56,646 bases of DNA from positions 1 through 56,646 of the forward strand of contig DATHTK010000069.1 in assembly GCA_035463295.1 (NCBI GenBank). Reading direction: 5' to 3'. Shown piece after piece: positions 1-7,895 of the stretch. Both the position numbers and the translations under genes were made by a program. Position 1 is the first letter of the stretch; every line of letters starts with the position of its first letter. The DNA comes from DATHTK01 sp035463295 (GTDB taxonomy: Bacteria; Actinomycetota; Rubrobacteria; Rubrobacterales; Rubrobacteraceae). The notes beneath the pieces are model-generated. The model worked only from the letters and a program-made list of their open reading frames with translations, did not search any database and was not told the origin of the DNA.

Positions 1-908
1 ATAACCTTCTGGATGCCCCACCTGCCGTTCTCGCGGTGCCACAGCCATATCGACGAGGAGAGATCCTTGAGGTTTATGACCACATTGACGAACCCGTAAG
101 TCTTGCTCGGGTTATGGGCGGGGCGGAGCTCTAGCACTATCTGGTACTCGTCGCCAAGATCCAGAGCCTGCAGGTGGCGCCGCTTGCGCAGGTCCCACAG
201 GTGAAGTTGATGGCCGTAGCTGCTGCTCATTAGTTTGTCGGGGATGAGACCGCCCTCTATCATGTTGGGCGTTCCCCACTCGCTGGTGATCATGGTGTCG
301 TAGCCGAGGTGCCACCAGAAGTCGTAGGCCAAATACTGCGGTCCCCGGTCGACTTCCCAGGGTCCCAGAGGGTCGAAGCTCTCGTGGTCCATGATAAAGA
401 CGCCCCCTGGACCTTCGCCCTCGGGGCTACCAAGCGTGCTCACGTAGACGCCTTCCGGACCGCAGTGGACGGTGTGGGGGCGGCTATAGCCGGTCCTCTC
501 GTAGATCTGCTCGGGCTCTATGACCTTGACGATGCGCGGCTCCCTGGGGTCGGGCTTGGTGTCGACGATGTGAATTCGCGAAGAGCGGATGCCGGGGACG
601 ACCAGGTAGCGCCGTTCTATGTGCGGGTGTGGTGCGTAGGGGCACAGCGCCGAACTACAGGCGTTCCAGCCGAAGTGGTGCAGCTCGTCGCCAGTATTCG
701 GCATCTCTACGTGCCCGACAAGTTGGCCGTAGGTCTCTGAGTCAGTATCGAGGTCCAAGACACCAAGCGCATCAGAGCGTCGGTCGCCGTTGAGGTTCAA
801 GGCGGAGTTGGGATTCAAGATGGCTACGTAGGCGAGCTTCTCCCTAGGTGCCTGCATCGCCATCTTGGGCGAGGGATAGAAGCTGGGGTCTGGCCTCCAC
901 ATCGTCAT
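1..908 (-). CDS. Selenium-binding protein 56 family (methanethiol oxidase-like), C-terminus cut by window edge
   Basis: About 302 codons are visible; the gene runs off the left edge, so the C-terminal third or so is missing. The translation follows the SBP56/SELENBP1 family: LHHFGWNACSS near the N-terminus, then SSRIHIVDTKPDPREP, KVIEPEQIY, HTVHCGPEGVYVSTLG, YDFWWHLGYDTMITSEWGTP and ELRPAHNP. Characterised members oxidise methanethiol to H2S, formaldehyde and H2O2 and bind copper through conserved His residues; family knowledge, not shown here. The start ATG at 908 follows the strong ribosome site AGGAGGG. No secretion signal is seen in the first residues, so this copy is probably cytoplasmic. 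A product H2S would feed the sulfide-oxidation genes 11-25 kb away. Family assignment is firm; the exact substrate is inferred. Confidence 0.88.
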   Translation of the reverse strand, partial: MTMWRPDPSFYPSPKMAMQAPREKLAYVAILNPNSALNLNGDRRSDALGVLDLDTDSETYGQLVGHVEMPNTGDELHHFGWNACSSALCPYAPHPHIERRYLVVPGIRSSRIHIVDTKPDPREPRIVKVIEPEQIYERTGYSRPHTVHCGPEGVYVSTLGSPEGEGPGGVFIMDHESFDPLGPWEVDRGPQYLAYDFWWHLGYDTMITSEWGTPNMIEGGLIPDKLMSSSYGHQLHLWDLRKRRHLQALDLGDEYQIVLELRPAHNPSKTYGFVNVVINLKDLSSSIWLWHRENGRWGIQKV

Positions 909-1419
909 TGCCGCTCCCTCCTGTCGGTGATCATTTACTACTACTGAATACGTTGCCGCTATACATCTCCTCTCTTCTTCTTGCCTTCGTCACGGTCAGC
1001 GAGCGACCACCGGTGCCATGAAGCATCTGGCACGACCTAAACCGTAAGGGATGTCCAGGCCGCGCCAGGGCACGCTCTTCTCCGAAATAGGAATAAGCGC
1101 GCCTCCTTCCCGATGCCCTTCGCCGGCGAGGTCGTCGCTTGCTGTCGTGAACCATGCTAGACGCAAAAGTGTCAATGGTGCATTAGGACATTTGTCCCAC
1201 CATGCTTCGTACGAGCCTCGCTGAATAAGAGCTCGCGCGGATAGCGGCTCGACATCGTCTGCACGGGCCGCTCGAGTTGTTCGGGCTTCCCGGGTCGAAG
1301 GAGTATGGACCCTGTCCGCACTCACGCCTTACACCATCTGATGCGGTCCGAGGGGATGGCGCTGGGGATCGATAGTACTCCGGATGCGAAACATCCCATA
1401 GGTTTCGCCCTGTCGGCGA

Positions 1420-1500
1420 TTTCGTTCGCCGGGAGATCTAACGGCTACCGGGCGAAGGTCGAAACCTGCGACGCTTGTCCGCTGCGGTTAGAAGGTGTGG
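1420..1500 (+). pseudogene. Possible transposase remnant inside a 668-bp gene-poor gap (909-1576)
   Basis: The 909-1576 gap has no convincing gene. One short stretch encodes NGYRAKVETCDACPLR, which resembles the Cys-x-x-Cys-Pro-Leu-Arg segment of IS1182-type DDE transposases. Nothing else of a transposase is seen and no terminal repeats are visible. It may be a decayed insertion or a chance match. The end of the gap holds the promoter of the next gene. Confidence 0.2.
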
Positions 1501-1541
1501 CACCTTACAGTGAGCGTGAAAACACGCACCAGAGGGGACAC

Positions 1542-1547
1542 TATAGT
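1542..1547 (+). promoter_or_regulatory. -10 box TATAGT before the PFK-like gene
   Basis: TATAGT lies 29 nt before the GTG start, leaving a leader that contains the ribosome site GAGAGGAG (1563-1570). No good -35 is visible at the expected spacing. Confidence 0.45.
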
Positions 1548-1576
1548 CCGGTGTACCAGCTAGAGAGGAGCAGCCC

Positions 1577-2548
1577 GTGAAGGTAGCGGTTCTGACGGCC
1601 GGTGGGGTCGCCCCGGGCATGAACGCGACCGTGCGCGCGGTAGCGCAGACGGCCTTCTCCCGCGGGTGGGAGATAGTGGGCGTGGAGGCCGGGTACGGGG
1701 GGCTCCTCGAGGGGCGTCTGGGGCCCTTGGACCGGGCGCGGCTCGGGGGTCTCATGCGCCGGGGCGGTACGCTGCTCGGCACCGACCGCTCCAAGGAGGT
1801 CGAGACCGATGAGGGCCGGGAGCGCGCCGTCGAGAGGCTCGAGGAGGCCGGCGTCGGAGGGCTCGTGGTCATCGGAGGAGGAGGTAGCCTCACGGCGGCT
1901 CAGGCGCTGCACGAGGTCGGCGTCATGACCGTCGGCATCCCGGCGACCATAGACAACGACGTCTCCGGGACGGAGGTGGCCGTAGGCGTTGATACCGCCG
2001 TGGCCACGGCCGTCGAAGCCATAGACCGCATAAGAGGGACCGCCAGCTCCCACAACCGCGCCCACATCGTCAAGGTCATGGGCAGCGACTCCGGCTACCT
2101 GGCGGTGATGAGCGCGATCGCGGGTGGCGCCGAGGCCGCTTTGATCCCGGAGTTCGAGGCGCGCCCCGAGGACCTCGTGCGTTTCATGGAGAGAGCTTAC
2201 GAGGCGGGTAGATCCCACTTCATAGTGGTGGCGGCGGAGGGGGCGGAACTTACGGCCGAGGAGTTCCAGGGGTACATAAACGACGCAGAAGGGACCTACG
2301 AAGCCGACCTCACGGCCGTCGGCCACATACAGTCGGGCGGCGACCCCACCCCGACAGACCGGATCCTGGCCGCCCGGCTCGGAGCCGCCGCAGTGGGGGC
2401 GCTCGCCGACGAGGCGTCCGGGACGATGGTCGGCGCCCGGGGTGAGAAGACAGAGCGCATCCCGCTGAGCGCGGTGGTCGGCGAGGAGCGGCCCCTCGAC
2501 CCGGCAGCGTACAGGCTCGCCCAGATCCTGGCGGAGATGCCGGGTTAG
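1577..2548 (+). CDS. Divergent 6-phosphofructokinase (PfkA-family) homologue
   Basis: A 323-residue protein of normal bacterial PfkA length. The fold signature is clear: GGVAPGMNA at the N-terminus, IPATIDND (residues 121-128, with the catalytic Asp pair) and a C-terminal VGHIQSGG plus DRILAARLG. Several residues that define fructose-6-phosphate kinases are changed. GGDAPG reads GGVAPG, the metal-binding IGGDGS reads IGGGGS (Gly102), the MGR arginine that contacts fructose-6-phosphate is MGS (Ser170), and QRGG is QSGG (Ser253). The protein is therefore probably not a standard glycolytic PFK; another sugar phosphate, another phosphoryl donor or a regulatory role are open. GTG start with ribosome site GAGAGGAG. 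The 3' end overlaps the convergent small gene by 4 nt. Confidence 0.8.
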   Translation: MKVAVLTAGGVAPGMNATVRAVAQTAFSRGWEIVGVEAGYGGLLEGRLGPLDRARLGGLMRRGGTLLGTDRSKEVETDEGRERAVERLEEAGVGGLVVIGGGGSLTAAQALHEVGVMTVGIPATIDNDVSGTEVAVGVDTAVATAVEAIDRIRGTASSHNRAHIVKVMGSDSGYLAVMSAIAGGAEAALIPEFEARPEDLVRFMERAYEAGRSHFIVVAAEGAELTAEEFQGYINDAEGTYEADLTAVGHIQSGGDPTPTDRILAARLGAAAVGALADEASGTMVGARGEKTERIPLSAVVGEERPLDPAAYRLAQILAEMPG

Positions 2549-2775
2549 CCCGGGCGGCGTCTCTTTATATCCTTCCAGACGCTCTTGCCGACCAGGTAGA
2601 AGCAGTAACCACCGACGCACGCCCCGATCACCTTCGCGGCGCCCTCTACGTTGAACGGTTGGCCGCTCGTCGGTATGAACACCGTAAGGAGCAATACGCC
2701 GCCGAGCACGGTGAGGACCGCGGCCACCGACGCCACGACGATCCTGATCGCCAGGTCCAGGCACCCCGACCTCAA
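2545..2775 (-). CDS. Small two-helix membrane protein, function unknown
   Basis: A 76-residue protein with two hydrophobic segments, roughly residues 8-33 and 46-62, and a basic C-terminal tail (KDIKRRRPG). TTG start at 2775, preceded by GGGAGGG on the minus strand. A TATAGT -10 box on the minus strand (2827 to 2822) would give a leader of about 40 nt. No family is recognised. It converges on the PFK-like gene with a 4-nt overlap of stop regions. Confidence 0.55.
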   Translation of the reverse strand: MRSGCLDLAIRIVVASVAAVLTVLGGVLLLTVFIPTSGQPFNVEGAAKVIGACVGGYCFYLVGKSVWKDIKRRRPG

Positions 2776-2896
2776 TAAGTCCCTCCCGTACTCGGCTCAC
2801 GCAAACTCAGTCCAGCGCGTAACTATATATACCCGCACCGCGGGCCGCCCGGCGAAGGAGGCGGGGAGCAAGACCCCGGAAGTCCGGCACAGCGGA

Positions 2897-2924
2897 AGGG
2901 ACGGGACGAAATCGTCCCGTCCCT
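2897..2924 (-). terminator. Hairpin terminator downstream of dodecin gene
   Basis: A perfect 13-bp inverted repeat (AGGGACGGGACGA / TCGTCCCGTCCCT) with a 2-nt centre lies 25 nt past the dodecin stop. There is no U-tract on either strand, in line with the other hairpins in this window. Confidence 0.6.
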
Positions 2925-2948
2925 CCAGAGGTGTTGAGGTTCTCGGTC

Positions 2949-3167
2949 CTAGCCGGGCTGCTGGCCCTCGTCCAGGACGAACGTGATCTCCACGTTCACC
3001 CTGTAGCCGGTGATGTTACCGTCCTCGATCATGACGTTCATGTCCTTGACCCAGGCGCTCTCGACGTTGCGCAAGGTCTTGGTGGCGCGCGCTACGGCCT
3101 GGTTTACAGCATCCTCGAAGCTAGTCTCAGAAGTGGCGCTAAGCTCGGTTACTGTGGCAACGCTCAT
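2949..3167 (-). CDS. Dodecin-family flavin-binding protein
   Basis: 72 residues, the usual dodecin size. It matches the family pattern: an N-terminal strand (SVATVTELSATSETSFEDAV), a single helix with ARATKTLRNVESAWV, and C-terminal strands ending in the FVLDEGQ region. The helix Trp at ESAW fits the residue that sandwiches flavin in dodecins. Dodecins form dodecameric shells that store or buffer riboflavin or FMN in the cytoplasm. The ribosome site AGGAGGT precedes the ATG by 9 nt. It appears to be a single-gene unit, with a strong hairpin after the stop. Confidence 0.88.
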   Translation of the reverse strand: MSVATVTELSATSETSFEDAVNQAVARATKTLRNVESAWVKDMNVMIEDGNITGYRVNVEITFVLDEGQQPG

Positions 3168-3250
3168 ACGGTCGTACCTCCTTATTCTCTTACCTTCCCG
3201 ATATCAAGCATACCCTCATGCGTCCCCGTCGAAACGCGGCGTTCGACCGG

Positions 3251-4117
3251 CTACCGCGTCTCCCCGGTCGCCGGCAGGAAGTCGGCGAGAATCGGGTAGT
3301 GGTCGCTCGGGTACTCTCCGCTCTGCCTATCGCGGTCGCGCAGGATCTCGTGCGAGGCTGGCCGGAGGAGCCGGAGGGGGTCTTTGAGGAGGAGCCAGTC
3401 TATCCGCCGGGGCTTCTGCCCGCGGTCCGCCTCGCGGTAGCCCGGTCCCTTGAAGTTGTGGAACGTGTTGGCGTCCGGGTGGTCCTCGTTGCCGGTGGCG
3501 AGGTAGGTGTCACCGAAGCCGTCTTCCACAAAGGCCCGGTATGGCGGAGAGCCGGGGCGGCAGTTGAAGTCACCGGTTAGGATCACCGGCGGCCCGTCGG
3601 GTTGGCTCCCGGTTATCTCGGGGAGCTTTCGGACGATCAGACGCGCCCCTTCAAGCCGGGCTGGTCCGCTGGCGTGGTCGAGGTGGGTGTTCATATGAAG
3701 GAAGGTCAGGCCCGTCTGCCGGGAGCGGAAGAATGCCCAGTTGGCGGAGCGGGCGACCCGCGTCTGCCAGCTCCTCGAGTGTCTTTGCGGCGTCTCGCTG
3801 AGCCAGAAGCCGCCGGAGTCGAGGACCTGGAGCCTCTTCGGGTCGAAGAGGATCGCGTTGTAGTCGAAGGGAGGCGCGTTGCCGTATCTCGGTCCTCGTA
3901 CTTCTTCGTACTCCGGCAGCACCCTCCGGTACGCCTTGCGGTTGCCCCACTGGAACTCCTGGAAGCCGACCACGTCCGGTAGCCGCCGCTCTACGGTGGC
4001 GACGTTGACCTTCGCCCGGTGGCGCCAGGCTCTCTCCGTCCCGACGTCGCGAAACGAGCCCCTGACGTTGAAGCTCATCACTCTGACGCGCCGCGCCTCG
4101 GATCGCAAGGGCTCCAC
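3251..4117 (-). CDS. Endonuclease/exonuclease/phosphatase (EEP) family protein
   Basis: 288 residues with the ordered EEP motifs: VMSFNVRG (Asn), VVGFQEFQW (catalytic Glu), MNTHLDH, ILTGDFNCRPGSPPY, RRIDWLL and SDHYPILADF (catalytic His). The family covers Mg-dependent nucleases and phosphodiester or phosphomonoester hydrolases; the substrate cannot be told from sequence. No signal peptide is visible, so it is probably cytoplasmic. The GTG start at 4117 directly abuts the TAG of the methyltransferase gene (TAGGTG), so the two are very likely translated from one message. Confidence 0.85.
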   Translation of the reverse strand: MEPLRSEARRVRVMSFNVRGSFRDVGTERAWRHRAKVNVATVERRLPDVVGFQEFQWGNRKAYRRVLPEYEEVRGPRYGNAPPFDYNAILFDPKRLQVLDSGGFWLSETPQRHSRSWQTRVARSANWAFFRSRQTGLTFLHMNTHLDHASGPARLEGARLIVRKLPEITGSQPDGPPVILTGDFNCRPGSPPYRAFVEDGFGDTYLATGNEDHPDANTFHNFKGPGYREADRGQKPRRIDWLLLKDPLRLLRPASHEILRDRDRQSGEYPSDHYPILADFLPATGETR

Positions 4118-4852
4118 CTACGCCGGCCTGCGAGCGATAAAGGCCGCATGGGCCCTCGGAAGGCGGTACCCCCCATAACTCCTCCTGGCCCGCGCCCGGA
4201 AGCCCGCCCGGCGGAGCTCGCGCAAGACCTCCGTCGATCCATACAAGCGTTGACGGTGGGTCTCTTCGTCGCGCCTGTAGAGCTCCCCCAGCTTGCGGAA
4301 GCTCGTAATGCGGCGGGTGTATATTCCCGACTCGCTGTCCTCCTCCTTCTCGAGGAGCACGACCCAGTCCTCTCCCTCGGAGTAAGTCCTGACCTTCTCG
4401 CTTCGTGGGATCTGACCCGGTCCCGCCAGGTCGAAGACAAAGACGCCCCCGGGCCTCAGCGCGGCATACACGCGCCGGAAGAGCGGCCCCAGCCCCCCGC
4501 GGCCGCTCTCTTTATCGAAGAGGTAGTTGAGGACCTCGCTCACCGCCGTGATTGCGGCGCACGGTGGGATCTCCGCCTCGAAGAGCGATCCGATGCGGAA
4601 CTCGGCCTCCGGCACCCTCCGGCGCGCGATCTCGACCATCGCCTCGGAGATGTCGATCCCGAGTACCCCGTAGCCGGCTCTCACGAGCTCCCGGGCCAAC
4701 AATCCGCTCCCGCACCCCAGGTCGACCACGAGGCCCGCATGTATGCCGCTGCGGGCCAGAGTTTCCAGTATCCCCGGGGCGGAGTGGAGTGCGAAATCGG
4801 CGTGACCCACGTCGTGAATGTAGGCGAGGTCTTCTCCGTACCACTCCGTCAC
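4118..4852 (-). CDS. Class I SAM-dependent methyltransferase
   Basis: 244 residues. Motif I is VVDLGCGSGLLARELV, followed by the acidic residue in VLGIDISEAMVEIARRR and the motif IV region CAAITAVSEVLNYL; a late FVFDLAGPG strand completes the Rossmann-like core. The C-terminal part carries a long basic tail. This is the Methyltransf_25/11 type, usually small-molecule methyltransferases. It is the first gene of a two-gene unit with the EEP hydrolase. The substrate is unknown. Confidence 0.85.
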   Translation of the reverse strand: MTEWYGEDLAYIHDVGHADFALHSAPGILETLARSGIHAGLVVDLGCGSGLLARELVRAGYGVLGIDISEAMVEIARRRVPEAEFRIGSLFEAEIPPCAAITAVSEVLNYLFDKESGRGGLGPLFRRVYAALRPGGVFVFDLAGPGQIPRSEKVRTYSEGEDWVVLLEKEEDSESGIYTRRITSFRKLGELYRRDEETHRQRLYGSTEVLRELRRAGFRARARRSYGGYRLPRAHAAFIARRPA

Positions 4853-4968
4853 GATATCGTCTCCCTTGCCAGCCAGTAATTATGCCTCAGGCCGGACCGT
4901 AGGGGTTTCCGGAGCTCGCACAGCGTAGGTCGCGACGGTGGCCCGACGCTGCGGGGGCACGGTAACGT

Positions 4969-4974
4969 TATACT
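4969..4974 (+). promoter_or_regulatory. -10 box TATACT placed for a leaderless message
   Basis: TATACT ends 6 nt before the ATG at 4981, so transcription should begin at or next to the A of the start codon. No ribosome site lies in between. Confidence 0.55.
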
Positions 4975-4980
4975 TGGGGC

Positions 4981-7863
4981 ATGCAGGGGGAGAGGAGTGG
5001 AAGTCTGGCGGGGCGGTTACACGCCGCCCTCGACGGCCGGCTGGAGGGATACTTGCGCACGGACGCGGCGTCGCGGGCGCTGTGGTCGACGGACGCTTCG
5101 ATCTACCTGCGGCGGCCCGAAGGCGTCGTAGTAGCGCGTTCGGAGGCGGACGTGAAGCTCGCACTCCAGACCTCGCGCTCTCTCGGCCTCTCCATTACTC
5201 CCCGCGGCGCCGGGACCTCGCTGGCCGGTCAGGCGACCGCCCCGGGGTTGGCCCTCGACCTATCGGAGATGCAGAAGGTCCTCGAGCTGGATCTCGAGGG
5301 CAGGAGTTGTTCGGTCGAGCCTGGGACGATACAGGGCGAGCTCAACGCCCGCGTCGAGCCGCACGGTCTCGTCTTCGGGGCGGACACCTCGACCTCCGAT
5401 GTCGCCACTTTGGGCGGCATGGTCGGCAACAACTCGGCGGGGATGCGCTCCATCGTCTTCGGGACGACCGCGGATCAGGTCCTGGGCTTGCGCTGCGTTC
5501 TCGCGAACGGCGAGACGGTGGAGGTGAGGCCGATGACGCGGGAGGAGGCTCGCCGCCGCGCCCGCCACGCCGACGCCCACGCGCGCCTGCTGCGCGGGGC
5601 CCTCGAGATCGGGGACCGTTACGGAGAGGAGATCCGGCACCGATTCCCCGCCATGATCCGTCGCGTCTCGGGCTACGGCCTCGACGCCCTCGTCGAAGAG
5701 GATGCCCTCGACCTCACGCGCCTGATCTGTGGCTCGGAGGGCACGCTGGCGGTCGTGACCCGGGCGGAGCTCCGGCTACACCCGCTCCCGGAGGCGCGCT
5801 CTCTCGCCTCCTTCGAGTTCGACTCCCTGGACGCCGCCGCAAGAGCGACGGTGACGTTCCTCGAGATGAGCCCTTCGGCCATCGAGCTGCTGGACGACGT
5901 GGCGATAGGCCGGGCGCGGGCCTCCTCGGCCTACGCCGGCTCTACGCGCTTCGTCAGCGGGAGACCGAGCGGTGAGCCCCCCAAGGCCCTGCTCCTCGTC
6001 GAGTGGAGCGGAACGCAGGGAGACCTGGACGCGCGCTTCGCGAGGCTCGATGAGCTTGCCGGGGAGGTCGGGGCCCGGGCTGCGGTACCGCTGCGGACGA
6101 AGGCGGAGATGCAGCAGACGGTCAAGCTCCGCAAATCGATATTGCCCCTCCTTCTGGGGACGACCGAGAAGGAGAAGCCGGTCGCCTTTGTCGAGGACGC
6201 CGCGGTGCCGCCCGACCGGCTGGAGGAGTTCGTCGTCCGGTTCGAGGAGATCGTCGAAAGGAACGGAACGTGGGCGTGCTTCTACGGCCACGCGAGCGTC
6301 GGCTGCCTCCACGTCCGTCCGGCTCTCGATACCTCGGACCCCGAGGGCGTGGTGAGGATGCGGCGCGTCGCCGAGGAGGTCGCGGATCTCGTCGTCGAGT
6401 GCGGTGGCTCCATCTCCGGCGAGCACGGTGACGGGCTCGCGCGCTCGGAGTTCCTGGAGAAGATGTACGGGCCGGAGGTCCTGCGCGCCTTCGAGGAGGT
6501 CAAGCGGCTCTTCGACCCCGAGGGGCTATTGAACCCCGGCGTGATCGTGGACCCCCCGCCGATGGACCGCCAGCTCCGCATCGGTCCGGGCCGCAGGCGG
6601 CTACCGATCCACACGGGTCTGGACTTCTCGGAGCAGGGCAACTTCGCCTCGGCCGTCGAGCTCTGCAACGGGAGCGGCTTCTGCCGCAAGAAGACCGGCG
6701 GCACGATGTGTCCCTCGTACATGGTCACCCTCGACGAGCACGACACGACGAGGGCGCGGGCGAACATGCTCCGCTCGATCATAGAGGGCGCCCTCCCGCC
6801 AGAGGAACTCACCGGCGATGGCATGAAGGAGGTCATGGACCTCTGCGTCGGCTGCAAGGCCTGCAAGACCGAGTGCCCCTCCCAGGTGGACGTGGCCTCG
6901 ATGAAGACCGAGGTCCTCTACCAGATGGGCAAGAAGAACGGCTTCTCGCTCCGCCAGAAGGCCGCCGGCCACATCCGGAAGCAACTTGCCCTCGCCACCC
7001 TACTCCCCTCCCTCTACAACGCCGGCGCGGCGGCGCGGCTCGCCCGCCGCGCCGCCGCGCTCTTCGGGATTGACCCGCGCCGTTCCCTCCCGAAGGTGAC
7101 GAGTGAGACGTTCTCTAAACGCTTCCCCCGTCTGCCCCAGGGCGCGGGACCGGACGAGGTCGCGCTCTTCAACGACACGTGGAACGAGTACCAGCGGCCC
7201 GAGGTGGGGGAGGGAGCGGTCCGGCTCTTCGCCGCGGCCGGCGCGAGGGTCCGCGTGCCGGAGGTCGTCTGCTGCGGGCGCCCGATGCTCTCCGAGGGGC
7301 TCGTCGAAGAGGCGCGAGCCAACGCGCGTCGCAACCTCGAAATCCTGTATCCGATCGTCGAGAGGGGCATCCCGCTCGTCGGGCTGGAGCCGAGCTGCAT
7401 CCTCACCATCCGCGACGACTACAGGAAGCTCCTCCCGGACGACGAGCGCGTCGAGGCCCTCGCCGGCGCTACCCGCCTCTTCGAGGAGGCGCTCCTGGAT
7501 CTCGACGCCGAGCTGCCGCTGCAGGGGGGCGCTCCGGTGCTGTTGCACGGCCACTGCCACCAGAAGGCGCTCGTGGGCACCGGCCCGACGGAGAGGGTTC
7601 TGGCGCTCGCGCCGGAGGCCGACGTCGAGGTCGTGGACTCGGGTTGTTGCGGGATGGCGGGGCTCTTCGGATACGAGAAGGGCCACTACGAGGTCTCGAT
7701 GAAGATGGGGGAGAGAAGGCTCTTTCCGGCGGTGCGGAAGGCCTCTCCGGAAGGACGCGCCGTCGTGGCGCCCGGGACGTCTTGTCGGGAGCAGATCCTG
7801 GACGGCACCGGCCGCCGCGCCCTGCACCCCGCCGAGTACCTGGCGCAGCTGCTCGTAGAGTAG
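4981..7863 (+). CDS. FAD-linked 2-hydroxyacid dehydrogenase with C-terminal Fe-S/CCG module (GlcD-GlcF fusion, YdiJ-like)
   Basis: A 960-residue fusion. The first ~530 residues are a VAO-type FAD domain (TPRGAGTSLAGQA for pyrophosphate binding, FGADTSTSDVATLGGMVGNN, CGSEGTLAVVTRAELRLHP) followed by the FAD-oxidase C-terminal domain (GHASVGCLHVRP, SGEHGDG). The last ~400 residues carry a 4Fe-4S motif (CVGCKACKTECPSQVD) and CCG domains (VVCCGRPMLSEGLV and DSGCCGMAGLFGYEKGHYE). This layout is that of YdiJ/D-2-hydroxyglutarate or D-lactate dehydrogenases, which pass electrons to quinone or cytochrome. It is probably cytoplasmic and membrane-associated. The message appears leaderless. The substrate (D-lactate, glycolate or D-2-hydroxyglutarate) is not decided. 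A shorter paralogue of the FAD half lies at 31049. Confidence 0.88.
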   Translation: MQGERSGSLAGRLHAALDGRLEGYLRTDAASRALWSTDASIYLRRPEGVVVARSEADVKLALQTSRSLGLSITPRGAGTSLAGQATAPGLALDLSEMQKVLELDLEGRSCSVEPGTIQGELNARVEPHGLVFGADTSTSDVATLGGMVGNNSAGMRSIVFGTTADQVLGLRCVLANGETVEVRPMTREEARRRARHADAHARLLRGALEIGDRYGEEIRHRFPAMIRRVSGYGLDALVEEDALDLTRLICGSEGTLAVVTRAELRLHPLPEARSLASFEFDSLDAAARATVTFLEMSPSAIELLDDVAIGRARASSAYAGSTRFVSGRPSGEPPKALLLVEWSGTQGDLDARFARLDELAGEVGARAAVPLRTKAEMQQTVKLRKSILPLLLGTTEKEKPVAFVEDAAVPPDRLEEFVVRFEEIVERNGTWACFYGHASVGCLHVRPALDTSDPEGVVRMRRVAEEVADLVVECGGSISGEHGDGLARSEFLEKMYGPEVLRAFEEVKRLFDPEGLLNPGVIVDPPPMDRQLRIGPGRRRLPIHTGLDFSEQGNFASAVELCNGSGFCRKKTGGTMCPSYMVTLDEHDTTRARANMLRSIIEGALPPEELTGDGMKEVMDLCVGCKACKTECPSQVDVASMKTEVLYQMGKKNGFSLRQKAAGHIRKQLALATLLPSLYNAGAAARLARRAAALFGIDPRRSLPKVTSETFSKRFPRLPQGAGPDEVALFNDTWNEYQRPEVGEGAVRLFAAAGARVRVPEVVCCGRPMLSEGLVEEARANARRNLEILYPIVERGIPLVGLEPSCILTIRDDYRKLLPDDERVEALAGATRLFEEALLDLDAELPLQGGAPVLLHGHCHQKALVGTGPTERVLALAPEADVEVVDSGCCGMAGLFGYEKGHYEVSMKMGERRLFPAVRKASPEGRAVVAPGTSCREQILDGTGRRALHPAEYLAQLLVE

Positions 7864-7895
7864 CCACTCGTTCCGCGGGGAAGCGTGGGATTCGG

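Noticed and set aside
996..1325. 109-codon minus-strand ORF in the gap before the PFK-like gene
   Set aside because: No recognisable domain, no clear ribosome site, and it overlaps other open frames, as is usual by chance in GC-rich DNA.
1541..2800. 419-codon ORF antisense to the PFK-like gene
   Set aside because: Low-complexity Arg/Gly-rich translation that mirrors the real gene on the other strand.
7179..7895. Long open frame reading into the glycosidase gene from inside the dehydrogenase gene
   Set aside because: The upstream part is an out-of-frame shadow; the family N-terminus with its lipobox starts at 7896.
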